DNA from: Actinomycetota bacterium
GTDB lineage: Bacteria > Actinomycetota > Nitriliruptoria > Nitriliruptorales > Nitriliruptoraceae
Assembly (NCBI GenBank): GCA_019347575.1
Contig: JAHWKY010000006.1
Span: 124,001 to 188,000, forward strand
Direction of reading: 5' to 3'
Length of the DNA stretch: 64,000 bases
The notes beneath the pieces were generated by a model that saw only the letters and a list, made by a program, of their open reading frames with translations, did not search any database and was not told the origin of the DNA. Position numbers and translations under genes: made by a program. Positions 52,391 to 60,651 of the stretch are shown one piece after another (positions within the stretch are counted from its first letter, which is position 1; the number at the start of each line of letters is the position of its first letter).

Positions 52391-54064
52391 TCAGTGCCTC
52401 GCTGCTTGTTCGAGCATCTCAGGACAGACGGCCAACTCGCGGCCGAGTGCCACCACCGCCTGCGAGGGTGCCACGCGACTGATCTCGGCGCCCACCCCCG
52501 GTGGGAGATCCCCGCACGTGGGCACCAGCAGGATCGGGCCGGTCGTCAGCGTGCCGCCGACCGCGGCATCCGCGAAGACGTTGTCGTTGTCCGGAGGTGG
52601 CGCCTCCGGCACGCGTCCATCGCGGCTGATGAAGACGAACGGAGCATTGCCGGGGAACGCGAAGCGGCTGATCTCGATCGCCGTCTCGATCCGGGTGTCG
52701 CCACCGAGTCGATCGGTCGTTCGGCCTTGGGCGGCAGCCTCGAGGGTGTCCTCGCAGACCGCGACCACCTCGCCGAGTGCGATCACCTGCTCGGGATCGA
52801 GTCGGTCGATCTCGGCGAGCACGATGTCTGGTACCGGCTGGTCGCAGCGCGGCACGAGCAGGATCGGTCCCTCGGTCAGCACTCCACCGACCACCGCATC
52901 CGCGTAGGGATCGGTGCGCGCGATGTAGACGTGGTCGGCCTCACCGGGGTCGAACTGGAACTCGCTGATCTCGACCGAGGTGCCGATGCGTGTCGGTCCG
53001 CCGAGCCGGCCGGTGTCCCGCCCGGCCGCCGCGAGGAGCAGGGTCTGCTCGCATACGGCCTGCTCGCGGCCCAGCGCGATGACGGTGCCGGGATCGAGCC
53101 GATCGATCTCGGCACGGACGACGCCGGGGATCGGGCCACAGGACGGTACGAGCAGGATCGGTCCGGCGGTGAGCACGCCGCCGGTCACGGCGTCGATGAA
53201 GATGTCGGCGCGCGCGATGAAGACGATATCGACCGGTGGGGTGGGGAACTGCCCCTGGGAGATCTCGACCGCCGTCTCGATGCGGTCCTCGCCACCGAGG
53301 CGACGGGTCGGGCGATCCTCGCCGCCGCTGGTCGGCCCACGGAACTGCGAGGGGTTGTCCGGGTCCTGCGAGTCGGGATCGACGTCGTAGAAGCGGCCAC
53401 CGCCGCTGCCTTCGGCCGGCCTGGTGTCGTACCACATCGCGGGGCTCACCCGGATGGTGGTCGCGTCCCCGATGCAGTCGGGGCCGATGTCGCTGATGGC
53501 GTACGTTGTCGTGCTGGCGCTGGCGGCGCCGTTGCACGACAGGGCCGGATCGTCGCCGCTGATGTCGATGACCTCGCCGATTAACTGGCTGTCGGCGTCG
53601 AGGTGCAGGGTCGCGAAGAACTCGCCCTCCTCGTCATCATCGATGTCGATGAACCACCCAGCGAACGTCGCCCCGTTCCAGTTCTCGTCGCTACCGGGGT
53701 CGGTCGGATCGGCGGGCGTCAGCGCCAGGCTGAGCGTGGGGCCGTAGTTCGCGCAGTGCTGGATGATGTCTGCCCGCGGCTCCTCCTCCGGGACCGGCGG
53801 CGTGCCGAACCGGAAGGTGTCGCCCTCGGCATCTTCGAAGCAGTCGTTGTCCGGCGCAGCCTGGGCGGCCGTGACTGGTGCCGACCACCCGGTAGCGGAT
53901 ACGGCGTGTCCAGCCTGTGCCTGCGCGAGCAGGTCGAGCGTGGTCCGGTCCGCGGTCTCCGTGGCCGCGGCAGCAGGTGCGAGCGCGGCGAGAGCGAGTA
54001 CCAGGGTTGCGATGCTGGTGGTGCGTGCGGCGCCTCGGGTGGCGCGTGATGTGGATGGAGCCAC
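52391..54064 (-). CDS. Secreted protein with three cell-wall-binding repeats 2
   Basis: 557 residues. Signal peptide ends near APAAAATE; an acidic N-terminal domain of about 200 residues has no known fold (DNDCFEDAEGDTFRFGTPP, AGWFIDIDDDEEGEFFATLHLD). Three PF04122 repeats follow from about residue 255, marked by RRLGGEDRIETAVEIS, GRLGGPTRIGTSVEIS and DRLGGDTRIETAIEIS, with Cys residues repeated in each (SCGPIPG, RCDQPVP, TCGDLPP). No catalytic motif is seen, so it may be structural or bind a ligand. Confidence 0.88.
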   Translation of the reverse strand: MAPSTSRATRGAARTTSIATLVLALAALAPAAAATETADRTTLDLLAQAQAGHAVSATGWSAPVTAAQAAPDNDCFEDAEGDTFRFGTPPVPEEEPRADIIQHCANYGPTLSLALTPADPTDPGSDENWNGATFAGWFIDIDDDEEGEFFATLHLDADSQLIGEVIDISGDDPALSCNGAASASTTTYAISDIGPDCIGDATTIRVSPAMWYDTRPAEGSGGGRFYDVDPDSQDPDNPSQFRGPTSGGEDRPTRRLGGEDRIETAVEISQGQFPTPPVDIVFIARADIFIDAVTGGVLTAGPILLVPSCGPIPGVVRAEIDRLDPGTVIALGREQAVCEQTLLLAAAGRDTGRLGGPTRIGTSVEISEFQFDPGEADHVYIARTDPYADAVVGGVLTEGPILLVPRCDQPVPDIVLAEIDRLDPEQVIALGEVVAVCEDTLEAAAQGRTTDRLGGDTRIETAIEISRFAFPGNAPFVFISRDGRVPEAPPPDNDNVFADAAVGGTLTTGPILLVPTCGDLPPGVGAEISRVAPSQAVVALGRELAVCPEMLEQAARH

Positions 54065-54392
54065 GTCTCCCCTCCGTCAGACGTGAGCCCGACCCTAACG
54101 CCTACGTGGGCGGCGTGCACCTACTTTCGGGTTGGCCCCGTCTCGGTAGTCGCCGGTGACGACCGTCGGGCGGCGTCTTCTGGGACCCCCCCCGGGTGGT
54201 GCAACCATCTCGAGCTCCGAGGCGTCTACCTCGGTGGTGGGTGAGCGCGCCGCTTCCCCCTCCTTCCGGACGGCGACCGGCCGGGCTGAGGTCCGCTACG
54301 GCTGTCCCTCCGGTCGGGCCGCGAGGTCCCGGCGCGCCCACCTACCCCTAGCGTCAGCACCAGACGGCCGGACCCAGCACTTGGAGGCGAAC

Positions 54393-54866
54393 GTGTCGAC
54401 CGCGACTATCGATCTGCACGACGTCGAGCGCGAGCACCCCGCCGACCCCTCCGGCGAGCACGCGCCAGCGGGCGGCTCGTTCCTGGCGTTGCGAGGTGAG
54501 GACCCCGCCCCGTTGCACCCCGCCTCCGCGACCGTGACCGACTCTGCTGGTCTACCGCCCTCCGGGCTACTTGAGACCGGAACCCTGCCGCGGTTGGTCG
54601 ACCGCGCGCTGGCTCCGCTCCAGCGGCGCCGCCTCTCGGCCTGGATCGCGGGGGTTCCCGAGCAGGTGTCGGCCATCCCCGCCCAGCGGCACCGGATGAA
54701 ACTGGTCGCGTTCGTGGCGCTGTGGGCGCTCGCGCTGGCCGTCGTCATCCCGTTGGTCGTGCAGGGACTGTTCTCGACGTTCGAACTCGAACTCGACCTC
54801 AGCACACCGGACGAGACGGTTGAGGCACCGGCTCCCGTCGTCGACGACGTTCTCGAGCAGTCGTGA
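54393..54866 (+). CDS. Hypothetical single-pass membrane protein with an in-frame repeat
   Basis: 157 residues. GTG 54393 has GGAGG eight bases upstream. The N-terminal 90 residues are hydrophilic and include GLPPSGLLETG, encoded by a copy of the dispersed hairpin. A helix near 115-135 (LVAFVALWALALAVVIPLVV) is the only membrane segment; the short acidic tail is outside or in cytoplasm. It matches no family I recognise. Confidence 0.6.
   Translation: MSTATIDLHDVEREHPADPSGEHAPAGGSFLALRGEDPAPLHPASATVTDSAGLPPSGLLETGTLPRLVDRALAPLQRRRLSAWIAGVPEQVSAIPAQRHRMKLVAFVALWALALAVVIPLVVQGLFSTFELELDLSTPDETVEAPAPVVDDVLEQS
54549..54578 (-). repeat. Dispersed hairpin repeat (GGTCT arm type) inside coding region
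   Basis: 30 bases: GGTCT ACC, inner GCCC-TCC-GGGC, CTACTTG, AGACC. It is the reverse complement of the 10794/10833 type, with the same arm set, and is read in frame by the membrane protein gene. Confidence 0.88.
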
Positions 54867-54883
54867 CCGCTGGGGAGCGAGGT

Positions 54884-54926
54884 GAGGACGGCCCAGACCG
54901 GGGGGGCGGTGGCCCAGGCCGTCCTC
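54884..54926 (+). terminator. Hairpin after the 54.4-54.9 kb gene
   Basis: GAGGACGGCC at 54884-54893 pairs with GGCCGTCCTC at 54917-54926 around a 23-base G-rich loop. It follows the stop by 18 bases. The rest of the 318-base gap (to 55184) holds no clear gene or motif; it should contain the permease promoter. Confidence 0.5.
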
Positions 54927-55184
54927 GTCGCGCGCCGGTTCCCCACTGGATGGGTGCGCGACGCACGGGTCGATAGCTCCGTCGCAGCGCCGGCTGATGG
55001 GGGCTAGCGAGAACGACGACGTACCCGGGCGATCCCACGCCCCCAACTGGCGCCCCGCGAAGGTACCCAACCCGGCCCGCGCCTGCAGACGCCCCCGGAC
55101 CTCCATCAACCCGTTGCTCTCACTCCGCTTGCGCGCCCCGCACCGAACTGCGAGCGTTCGCGCGGTCTCTCGACGAGGACACCC

Positions 55185-56951
55185 GTGACGGCGGATGGCT
55201 GGCTCACCCTGGTGGTGATCGGCGTCGTCCTCGTGCTGCTCGTGCGCGACCTCGTGCCTCCCGTGGCGGCCATCGTCGGCGCGGTCATCACCCTGCTGTT
55301 GCTGGGGGTCGTCGACGCACGGCAGGCGTTCGCCGGCTTCTCCAACACCGCCACGATCACGATCGCCGCGCTCTTCGTGGTCGCACGTGCGGTCCGGGCG
55401 ACCGGCGGCGTCCACGCCCTCGTCGCTCGAGTGCTGGGCGGCGGCGGCAGCGACCGGCGCGTGCTCGGTCGCTTGGTCGCCCCCGTCGTCGGGGTCTCGG
55501 GCTTCCTCAACAACACCCCCATCGTCGCGACGTTGGCGCCACTGGTACGCAACTGGGCCGAGACCCGCGACCGCCCGCCGTCGCGGTACCTCATGCCGCT
55601 GTCGTTCGCCGCGATCCTCGGCGGGCTCATCACCACCATCGGCACGTCCACGACCCTGGTCGTCTCGGGTGTGATGCGCCAGTCAGGTCTGGACGGGCTG
55701 TCGCTGTTCGAGGTGACCCCGGTTGGTCTCCCCGTCGCCCTCCTGGGGGCGGTCGTGCTCGTGCTCACGGCGCGGTCGTTGCTGCCGGACCGGGAGTCAC
55801 CCACGGAGCGGTTGGCGGCACGCGGGCGTGAGTACACCTTCCGCATGCGGGTCGAGCCGGACGGCCCGGTCGACGGACTCACCGTCGCCACAGCGGGGCT
55901 GCGCAACCTCGAGGGCGTGTTCCTGGCGAGCGTCGACCGCGACGAACTCGAGATCGCCCCGGTGGGGCCCGACGACGTCCTCGTCGGCGGCGACCTGCTC
56001 ACGTTCGTCGGGCGCATCGACCACGTCCGCGACCTGCAGATGCACGGCGGACTCGCGTCGACCGAGGAGGAGCACGTCGACCTCGTCGGTGGCGGCGGGC
56101 ACCGCTTCTACGAGGTCGTGATCGGCGCCACCTCGGGGCTCGTGGGACGGTCGCTGAAGGAGGTCGGCTTCCGCGAGCGCTACGACGGGGCGGTCATGGC
56201 CATCCACCGGGCGGGTGCGCGGGTCGAGGCCAAGCTGGGCCAGGTCCGCCTCCACGTCGGTGACGTGCTGCTGGTGCTGTCCGACCGAGGGTTCGCGGAC
56301 CGGTGGCGTGACAAGAGCGACTTCCTGCTCGTCACCGCCCTGGACGATGCCCCGCAGTCGCGTCCCGCGCAGGCCCGTTACGTGACGGCGGTGGTGATCG
56401 CGATGGTGATCGTGGCGGGGACCGGGGTGGTCCCGATCCTCGAGGCGTCCCTCGGGGCGGTGCTCCTCCTCGTGCTGGGTCAGGTCCTCACCGTGGGAGA
56501 GGCCCGCGACGCCGTCGATCTCGACGTGCTGCTCATCGTCGCGGGATCGATCGGCCTGGGCGAGGCGGTCGCTGTCTCGGGACTGTCGGGAGCCGCCGCC
56601 GACATCGCTGCCGAGATCGGCGGCGCCGCCGGCGCGGTCGGGGCGCTGGCCGTGATCCTGCTCGCGACGCTGCTGCTGACCGAGATGATCAGCAACACCG
56701 CGGCCGCGGCGCTCATGGTGCCGATCGCGATCGAGGTCGCGGTGGGGGTGGGGGCGGAACCGCGCGGGTTCGCCATCGGCGTGGCCATGATCGCCTCGGC
56801 ATCCTTCCTCACGCCGGTCGGCTACCAGACCAACACCATGGTCTACGGGATGGGCGGCTACCGCTACACCGACTACTTCCGCCTGGGGCTGCCGTTGACG
56901 GCCGTCGTGTACGGACTCACGCTCGCCCTCGTGCCTGTCCTCTGGAGCTGA
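55185..56951 (+). CDS. SLC13-type anion permease with TrkA_C domains
   Basis: 588 residues. Two halves of membrane helices (about residues 1-205 and 395-588) with the Ser-Asn-Thr signatures GVSGFLNNTPIVATLAP, GTSTTLVVS in the first and EMISNTAAAALMVPIA, TPVGYQTNTMVYGMGGYRYTDYFRLG in the second. Between them are two TrkA_C-like cytosolic domains (about 215-385; DVLVGGDLLTFVGR, VGDVLLVLSDRG). Such transporters carry sulfate, dicarboxylates or other anions with Na+. The GTG at 55185 follows GAGGAC. Confidence 0.9.
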   Translation: MTADGWLTLVVIGVVLVLLVRDLVPPVAAIVGAVITLLLLGVVDARQAFAGFSNTATITIAALFVVARAVRATGGVHALVARVLGGGGSDRRVLGRLVAPVVGVSGFLNNTPIVATLAPLVRNWAETRDRPPSRYLMPLSFAAILGGLITTIGTSTTLVVSGVMRQSGLDGLSLFEVTPVGLPVALLGAVVLVLTARSLLPDRESPTERLAARGREYTFRMRVEPDGPVDGLTVATAGLRNLEGVFLASVDRDELEIAPVGPDDVLVGGDLLTFVGRIDHVRDLQMHGGLASTEEEHVDLVGGGGHRFYEVVIGATSGLVGRSLKEVGFRERYDGAVMAIHRAGARVEAKLGQVRLHVGDVLLVLSDRGFADRWRDKSDFLLVTALDDAPQSRPAQARYVTAVVIAMVIVAGTGVVPILEASLGAVLLLVLGQVLTVGEARDAVDLDVLLIVAGSIGLGEAVAVSGLSGAAADIAAEIGGAAGAVGALAVILLATLLLTEMISNTAAAALMVPIAIEVAVGVGAEPRGFAIGVAMIASASFLTPVGYQTNTMVYGMGGYRYTDYFRLGLPLTAVVYGLTLALVPVLWS

Positions 56952-56975
56952 GAGATCCCGGTCCGGGCGCTGCGG

Positions 56976-57857
56976 TCAGTCACCGGTAGGGCGGTCGCTG
57001 AGGCCCAGGTTGGCGTGGATCTCGCGCGTCGCGGTCGAGCGGTTCAGCGTGTAGAAGTGCAGTCCCGGCGCCCCGTGCTCCAGCAGCTCGATGCACATCT
57101 GGGTGGCCACATCGACGCCGATGCGCCGCACCTCCTCGGGATGGTCCTCCACCGCGTGCAGCCGCTCGGCGAGGTCGCGTGGGAACGCGGCCCCGCTCAG
57201 CTGCGCGAACCGCTCGATCTGCCCCACGTTCGTGACCGGCATCACGCCAGGGATGACGGGGGTGTCGATGCCGAGGTCGGCGAGGTCGTCGACCATGCGG
57301 AGGTAGTCGTCCGCCCGGAAGAAGAACTGGGTGATGCCGAAGTCAGCCTCCATGAGCTTGGCCGCGAGGTGCTTGCGATCGGTCTCGAGGTCGTCGGACA
57401 GCGGGTGGCCCTCGGGGTGTGCCGCGACACCGATGGTGAAGTCGTCGCCCCCCACCTCGCGTGCGAGACGGACCAGCTCGATCGCGTGACCGAGGTCGCC
57501 GACGGGCGCATCGGGATCGTCACGGGGCGGATCTCCGCGCAACGCGAGGATGTTGCTGACGCCGGCCTCGTGGTAGCGCTGGAGGATGGCGCGGAGCTCC
57601 GCGCGGGTGTGTGCGTACGACGTGAGGTGCGCCATGGGGGGCATCGACGTCTTGTGGAGGATGTCGACCACGAGCCGGTGGGTGCGGTCGCGCGTCGACC
57701 CTGCCGCCCCGTAGGTGACCGAGACGAAGGAGGGAGTCAGCGGCTCGAGCTCGTTCAGCGTCTGGCGGAGGTTGGCGTCACCCTCGTCGGTCTTCGGGGG
57801 GAAGAACTCGAACGAGTAGGTCCGCCCTCGTCGGAGCAGCTCGGCGATGTGGGTCAC
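56976..57857 (-). CDS. metF: Methylenetetrahydrofolate reductase
   Basis: 293 residues, (beta/alpha)8 flavoprotein. FEFFPPKTDEGDANL opens the family; VTYGAAGSTRDRT, NILALRGDPPRDD, GVAAHPEGHP, ITQFFFRADDY and VIPGVMPVTN are all conserved. It makes 5-methyl-THF for methionine synthesis. GTG 57857 is chosen because the upstream reading is antisense to the amidase. The gap of 69 bases to the amidase holds both promoters. Confidence 0.95.
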   Translation of the reverse strand: MTHIAELLRRGRTYSFEFFPPKTDEGDANLRQTLNELEPLTPSFVSVTYGAAGSTRDRTHRLVVDILHKTSMPPMAHLTSYAHTRAELRAILQRYHEAGVSNILALRGDPPRDDPDAPVGDLGHAIELVRLAREVGGDDFTIGVAAHPEGHPLSDDLETDRKHLAAKLMEADFGITQFFFRADDYLRMVDDLADLGIDTPVIPGVMPVTNVGQIERFAQLSGAAFPRDLAERLHAVEDHPEEVRRIGVDVATQMCIELLEHGAPGLHFYTLNRSTATREIHANLGLSDRPTGD

Positions 57858-57926
57858 GGTGTTCCCGGGGGAGGCGTCGGTGGGTGCGTTCCGGCCGCTC
57901 AGGCTACTGCCTAGGCTCGTGGCCTC

Positions 57927-59036
57927 ATGACCTCGTTCACGCAACGCTTCGACGATCCCGGCGGCGACGGGCCGCGCCTGGCGGTCAAGTGCTCCATCGA
58001 CGTGGCCGGGGCCGTCACCTCGGCGGGCAGCCCGATCCTGGCCGACGCCCCGCCCGCCGACCGCGACGCGCCGGTCGTCGCGTTCGCTCGCGCGGCCGGG
58101 GCGCGCATCGTCGGGCACACGGTGATGCCGGAGTTCGGACTGACCGCGACCGGCACCAACCCCCTCATGGGTACGCCCGCCAACCCCTTGGATGAGGGAC
58201 GGCTGCCGGGCGGGTCGTCGACCGGCTCCACCGTGGCGGTCGCCACGGGCGAGGCCGACACCGCCTACGGCACCGACGCCGGCGGTTCGCTGCGGATCCC
58301 GCCCGCGTGCTGCGGGGCGGTCGGCATGAAGACCACGCAGGGGCGCGTCCCGACCGGCGGCGTCCGCCTGCTGACCCCCACGATCGACGTGGTCGGTCCC
58401 ATCGGCGCCGACCTCGCCGGCTGTCTGCTCGGCATGATCCTGCTCGAGCCCGGGTTCGCACCGGCTCCGCAGCGTCGTTGGCGCATCGCGCGCGTCCGTC
58501 CCGCCGACGTCGAGCCGGCCATCGACGCCGCGATCGATGCGCTCCTCGAAGCGGCTGACGATGTCGAGGTCGTCGAAGCGGAGCTGCCCGGCATCCACGA
58601 GGCCTACCGCGCCGGGGCGTTCGTCCTGCTCGCCGAGGCGTGGATCACGACCGGGGCGCTGCTCGCGCAGCGCGTGCGGATGAGCGAGGACATCGCCAAC
58701 AAGCTCGAGTGGAGCCAGCACGTGTCGGGCGAGCAGATCGCTGACGCGGGGCGTGTCCGGGTGGAGTTCCGCGGGGTGCTCGAAGCGGCGCTCGCCGACG
58801 TCGACGCGATCGCGCTACCGACGCTGCCGATCGACGTCCCTCCGGCCGACGCGGGCCTCGAGGCCGACGTCGACCTCAGCCGCCTGACCTTGCCGTTCAA
58901 CCTCTCCGGCCACCCCGCCCTCGCGATCCCGGCGCCGCGCACGGACGGCGAACTCCCCGCCAGCCTCCAACTAGTAGGCCCGTGGTGGTCCGAGGAAACG
59001 CTCTTCGCGATCGCCGGGGCGCTCTCTCTGCCGTAG
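57927..59036 (+). CDS. Amidase signature family protein
   Basis: 369 residues, shorter than typical amidases (about 450). Catalytic residues: Lys in RLAVKCSIDVAG, cis-Ser in LPGGSSTGSTVAVATG, nucleophile Ser in TDAGGSLRIPPACCG; GMKTTQGRVP follows. The usual GGSSGGSA has become GGSSTGSTV. The family hydrolyses amides; GatA is unlikely because gatB/gatC are absent and length is short. Substrate unknown. Confidence 0.88.
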   Translation: MTSFTQRFDDPGGDGPRLAVKCSIDVAGAVTSAGSPILADAPPADRDAPVVAFARAAGARIVGHTVMPEFGLTATGTNPLMGTPANPLDEGRLPGGSSTGSTVAVATGEADTAYGTDAGGSLRIPPACCGAVGMKTTQGRVPTGGVRLLTPTIDVVGPIGADLAGCLLGMILLEPGFAPAPQRRWRIARVRPADVEPAIDAAIDALLEAADDVEVVEAELPGIHEAYRAGAFVLLAEAWITTGALLAQRVRMSEDIANKLEWSQHVSGEQIADAGRVRVEFRGVLEAALADVDAIALPTLPIDVPPADAGLEADVDLSRLTLPFNLSGHPALAIPAPRTDGELPASLQLVGPWWSEETLFAIAGALSLP

Positions 59037-59173
59037 CGAACCCGGCGCAGTCGGCAGCGTGACCGCCCCGAGCACCACGGGGTGTCGGGGTCGGTCGTGC
59101 GGGGCGGGTGTATCTCGGTGTGTGTGGGCCGAAGCCGGGGCGTGGTCGTGGGATGCGGCCTGGTGTGGGGGGT

Positions 59174-60541
59174 TCAGAACGGCAGGGGGTTGCCGTCGTC
59201 GTCGTGATAGGTCACGTCGGGTCCGTCTCGGGGCCGGGACAAGGGTGTGCCGCGTGGGAGCGATCGGAAGGTGCGGCCGCGTCTGCGGGCGATGACCTCG
59301 CCGGTCTTCGCCTCGACCTTCAGTTGCCAGCGGTAGCGGTGCCGAAGGGTGTGGGCGCGGCGTGACAGCAGCAGCAAGTGGTCGGGGCGGTGGTCACCAC
59401 CCTCGCTGATCGGCGGGTCGTGATGGGTGTCGGTCTGTTTGGCGGGCACGGTCGAGCCGGGGAAGCGGTCGCCGCAGTCGCGAGTCAGGATCGCGTAGCG
59501 GGTCTTGGTGGGGATGTTCTCGGCGTGGATGACGTCGGAGACGGCGAGGGGGTTGCCGCCGTCGAAGATCACGATGCGCAGGTCCGCGTCGGTGCCGAGC
59601 GCCTCGAGGGTCCGTGCGGTGATGGTGGGTAGGTTGTCCCCGCGTGTGGTGAGCAGGACCCTTCCGGCCGTGTTGGTGACCACGTCGGCGATGTCGACCC
59701 GGACCAGGATCAGGGGCTTGGCGGGCTTGCCGTTGCCGCCGCCGAGCCATGCGGCCGCCATCTTCTGCAGCCCGTCGGCGCGCTGCTTGCTGCGGGGCAC
59801 GTCGGGGCAGGGAGCTCCGGCAGCGTCATCGAAGGCGTTGAGCAGGGTCGCGAAGCGGGCCGGGTCGGGCTCGTGGACGAAGAAGTCGCCGCCGCCCCCC
59901 AGCCGGGGCAGGGTGATCAGCTTCGCGTCGTCGACGGCGCGATCCTCGCGCTGCTCGAGCTTGCGGATGTCGTCGAGCTCGGCCAGGGCGATCTCGACCT
60001 CCGTCAGCAGCTCATCAGGGGCGTAGCCGTCGAGCCCGTCGTGGTCGTCGGCGGTGGCCTTGAGGCGCGCGTCGAGCCAGGTGCGCTGGTCCTTGGAGCG
60101 TCGCGCGACGCTGCGGCAGATGGCCCGGACCTGCCCCCAGAAGATCTCACCGCGCTCCCACGCCCCGCGCAGCCACGGCAGGTCACCGATCACGTCGGCG
60201 GTGGTCAGCAGCGCGGTGCGGTCGGGGTAGGGCATCCGGGCCAGGTTCGCCAGCGCCAGATCGGGGGTCAGCCCTTCGACCTTCTCGGCCGCCCCGAGCC
60301 GCAGGGCGGTCTCTAGCTTGGCCACCGCGGCACGCATCACCTGCTCGACCTGGCCCAGCACGTCCTCGACCGCCGCCATCGCCACCGTCTCGGGCGCCGG
60401 GTCGGGTTCGGGCACGGCCGCCCCGGCGCCGCCAGGCACCGCACCGTTGCCGGACCCCGCGGAGCCGGCGCGCTCAGCGGGGTCGATCGGGCCGGGGTCG
60501 TGTGGCTTCATGCGGTGCATCCAACCACGGGGGTGTGACAT
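59174..60541 (-). CDS. DUF222-HNH endonuclease-like protein (13E12 repeat family)
   Basis: 455 residues. DUF222 region at about 60-300 (LTPDLALANLARMPYPDRTALLTTADVIG, ILVRVDIADVVTNTAGRVLLTTRGDNLP), then an HNH domain: ILTRDCGDRFPG ... TDTHHDPPISEGGDHRPDHLLLLSRRAHTLRH. The CxxC of many relatives is not seen (TRDCGDRFPGS has one Cys). The family is expanded in actinobacteria and mobile; DNA-cutting is likely but unproven. Start among ATG 60541, 60520 and 60511 is not decided. Confidence 0.85.
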   Translation of the reverse strand: MSHPRGWMHRMKPHDPGPIDPAERAGSAGSGNGAVPGGAGAAVPEPDPAPETVAMAAVEDVLGQVEQVMRAAVAKLETALRLGAAEKVEGLTPDLALANLARMPYPDRTALLTTADVIGDLPWLRGAWERGEIFWGQVRAICRSVARRSKDQRTWLDARLKATADDHDGLDGYAPDELLTEVEIALAELDDIRKLEQREDRAVDDAKLITLPRLGGGGDFFVHEPDPARFATLLNAFDDAAGAPCPDVPRSKQRADGLQKMAAAWLGGGNGKPAKPLILVRVDIADVVTNTAGRVLLTTRGDNLPTITARTLEALGTDADLRIVIFDGGNPLAVSDVIHAENIPTKTRYAILTRDCGDRFPGSTVPAKQTDTHHDPPISEGGDHRPDHLLLLSRRAHTLRHRYRWQLKVEAKTGEVIARRRGRTFRSLPRGTPLSRPRDGPDVTYHDDDGNPLPF

Positions 60542-60651
60542 CGCTCGTACGTACTAGCCCAACCTGACCGCAGAACGTGCGTACGACGCGTACGCCCCGA
60601 TCTTGACGGCACTACGCCCCCTCGAGCGGACGAAGCGACATCACGATCCAG

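Noticed and set aside
52394-52422. Possible further member of the dispersed hairpin family at the end of the wall-binding-repeat gene
   Set aside because: GTGCCTCGCTGCTTG and CGAGCATCTCAGG look similar, but the arms do not pair cleanly, so it was not counted.
52355-53584. 409-codon plus-strand frame opposite the wall-binding-repeat protein
   Set aside because: Its repeats simply mirror those of the minus-strand gene; no signal peptide or family match.
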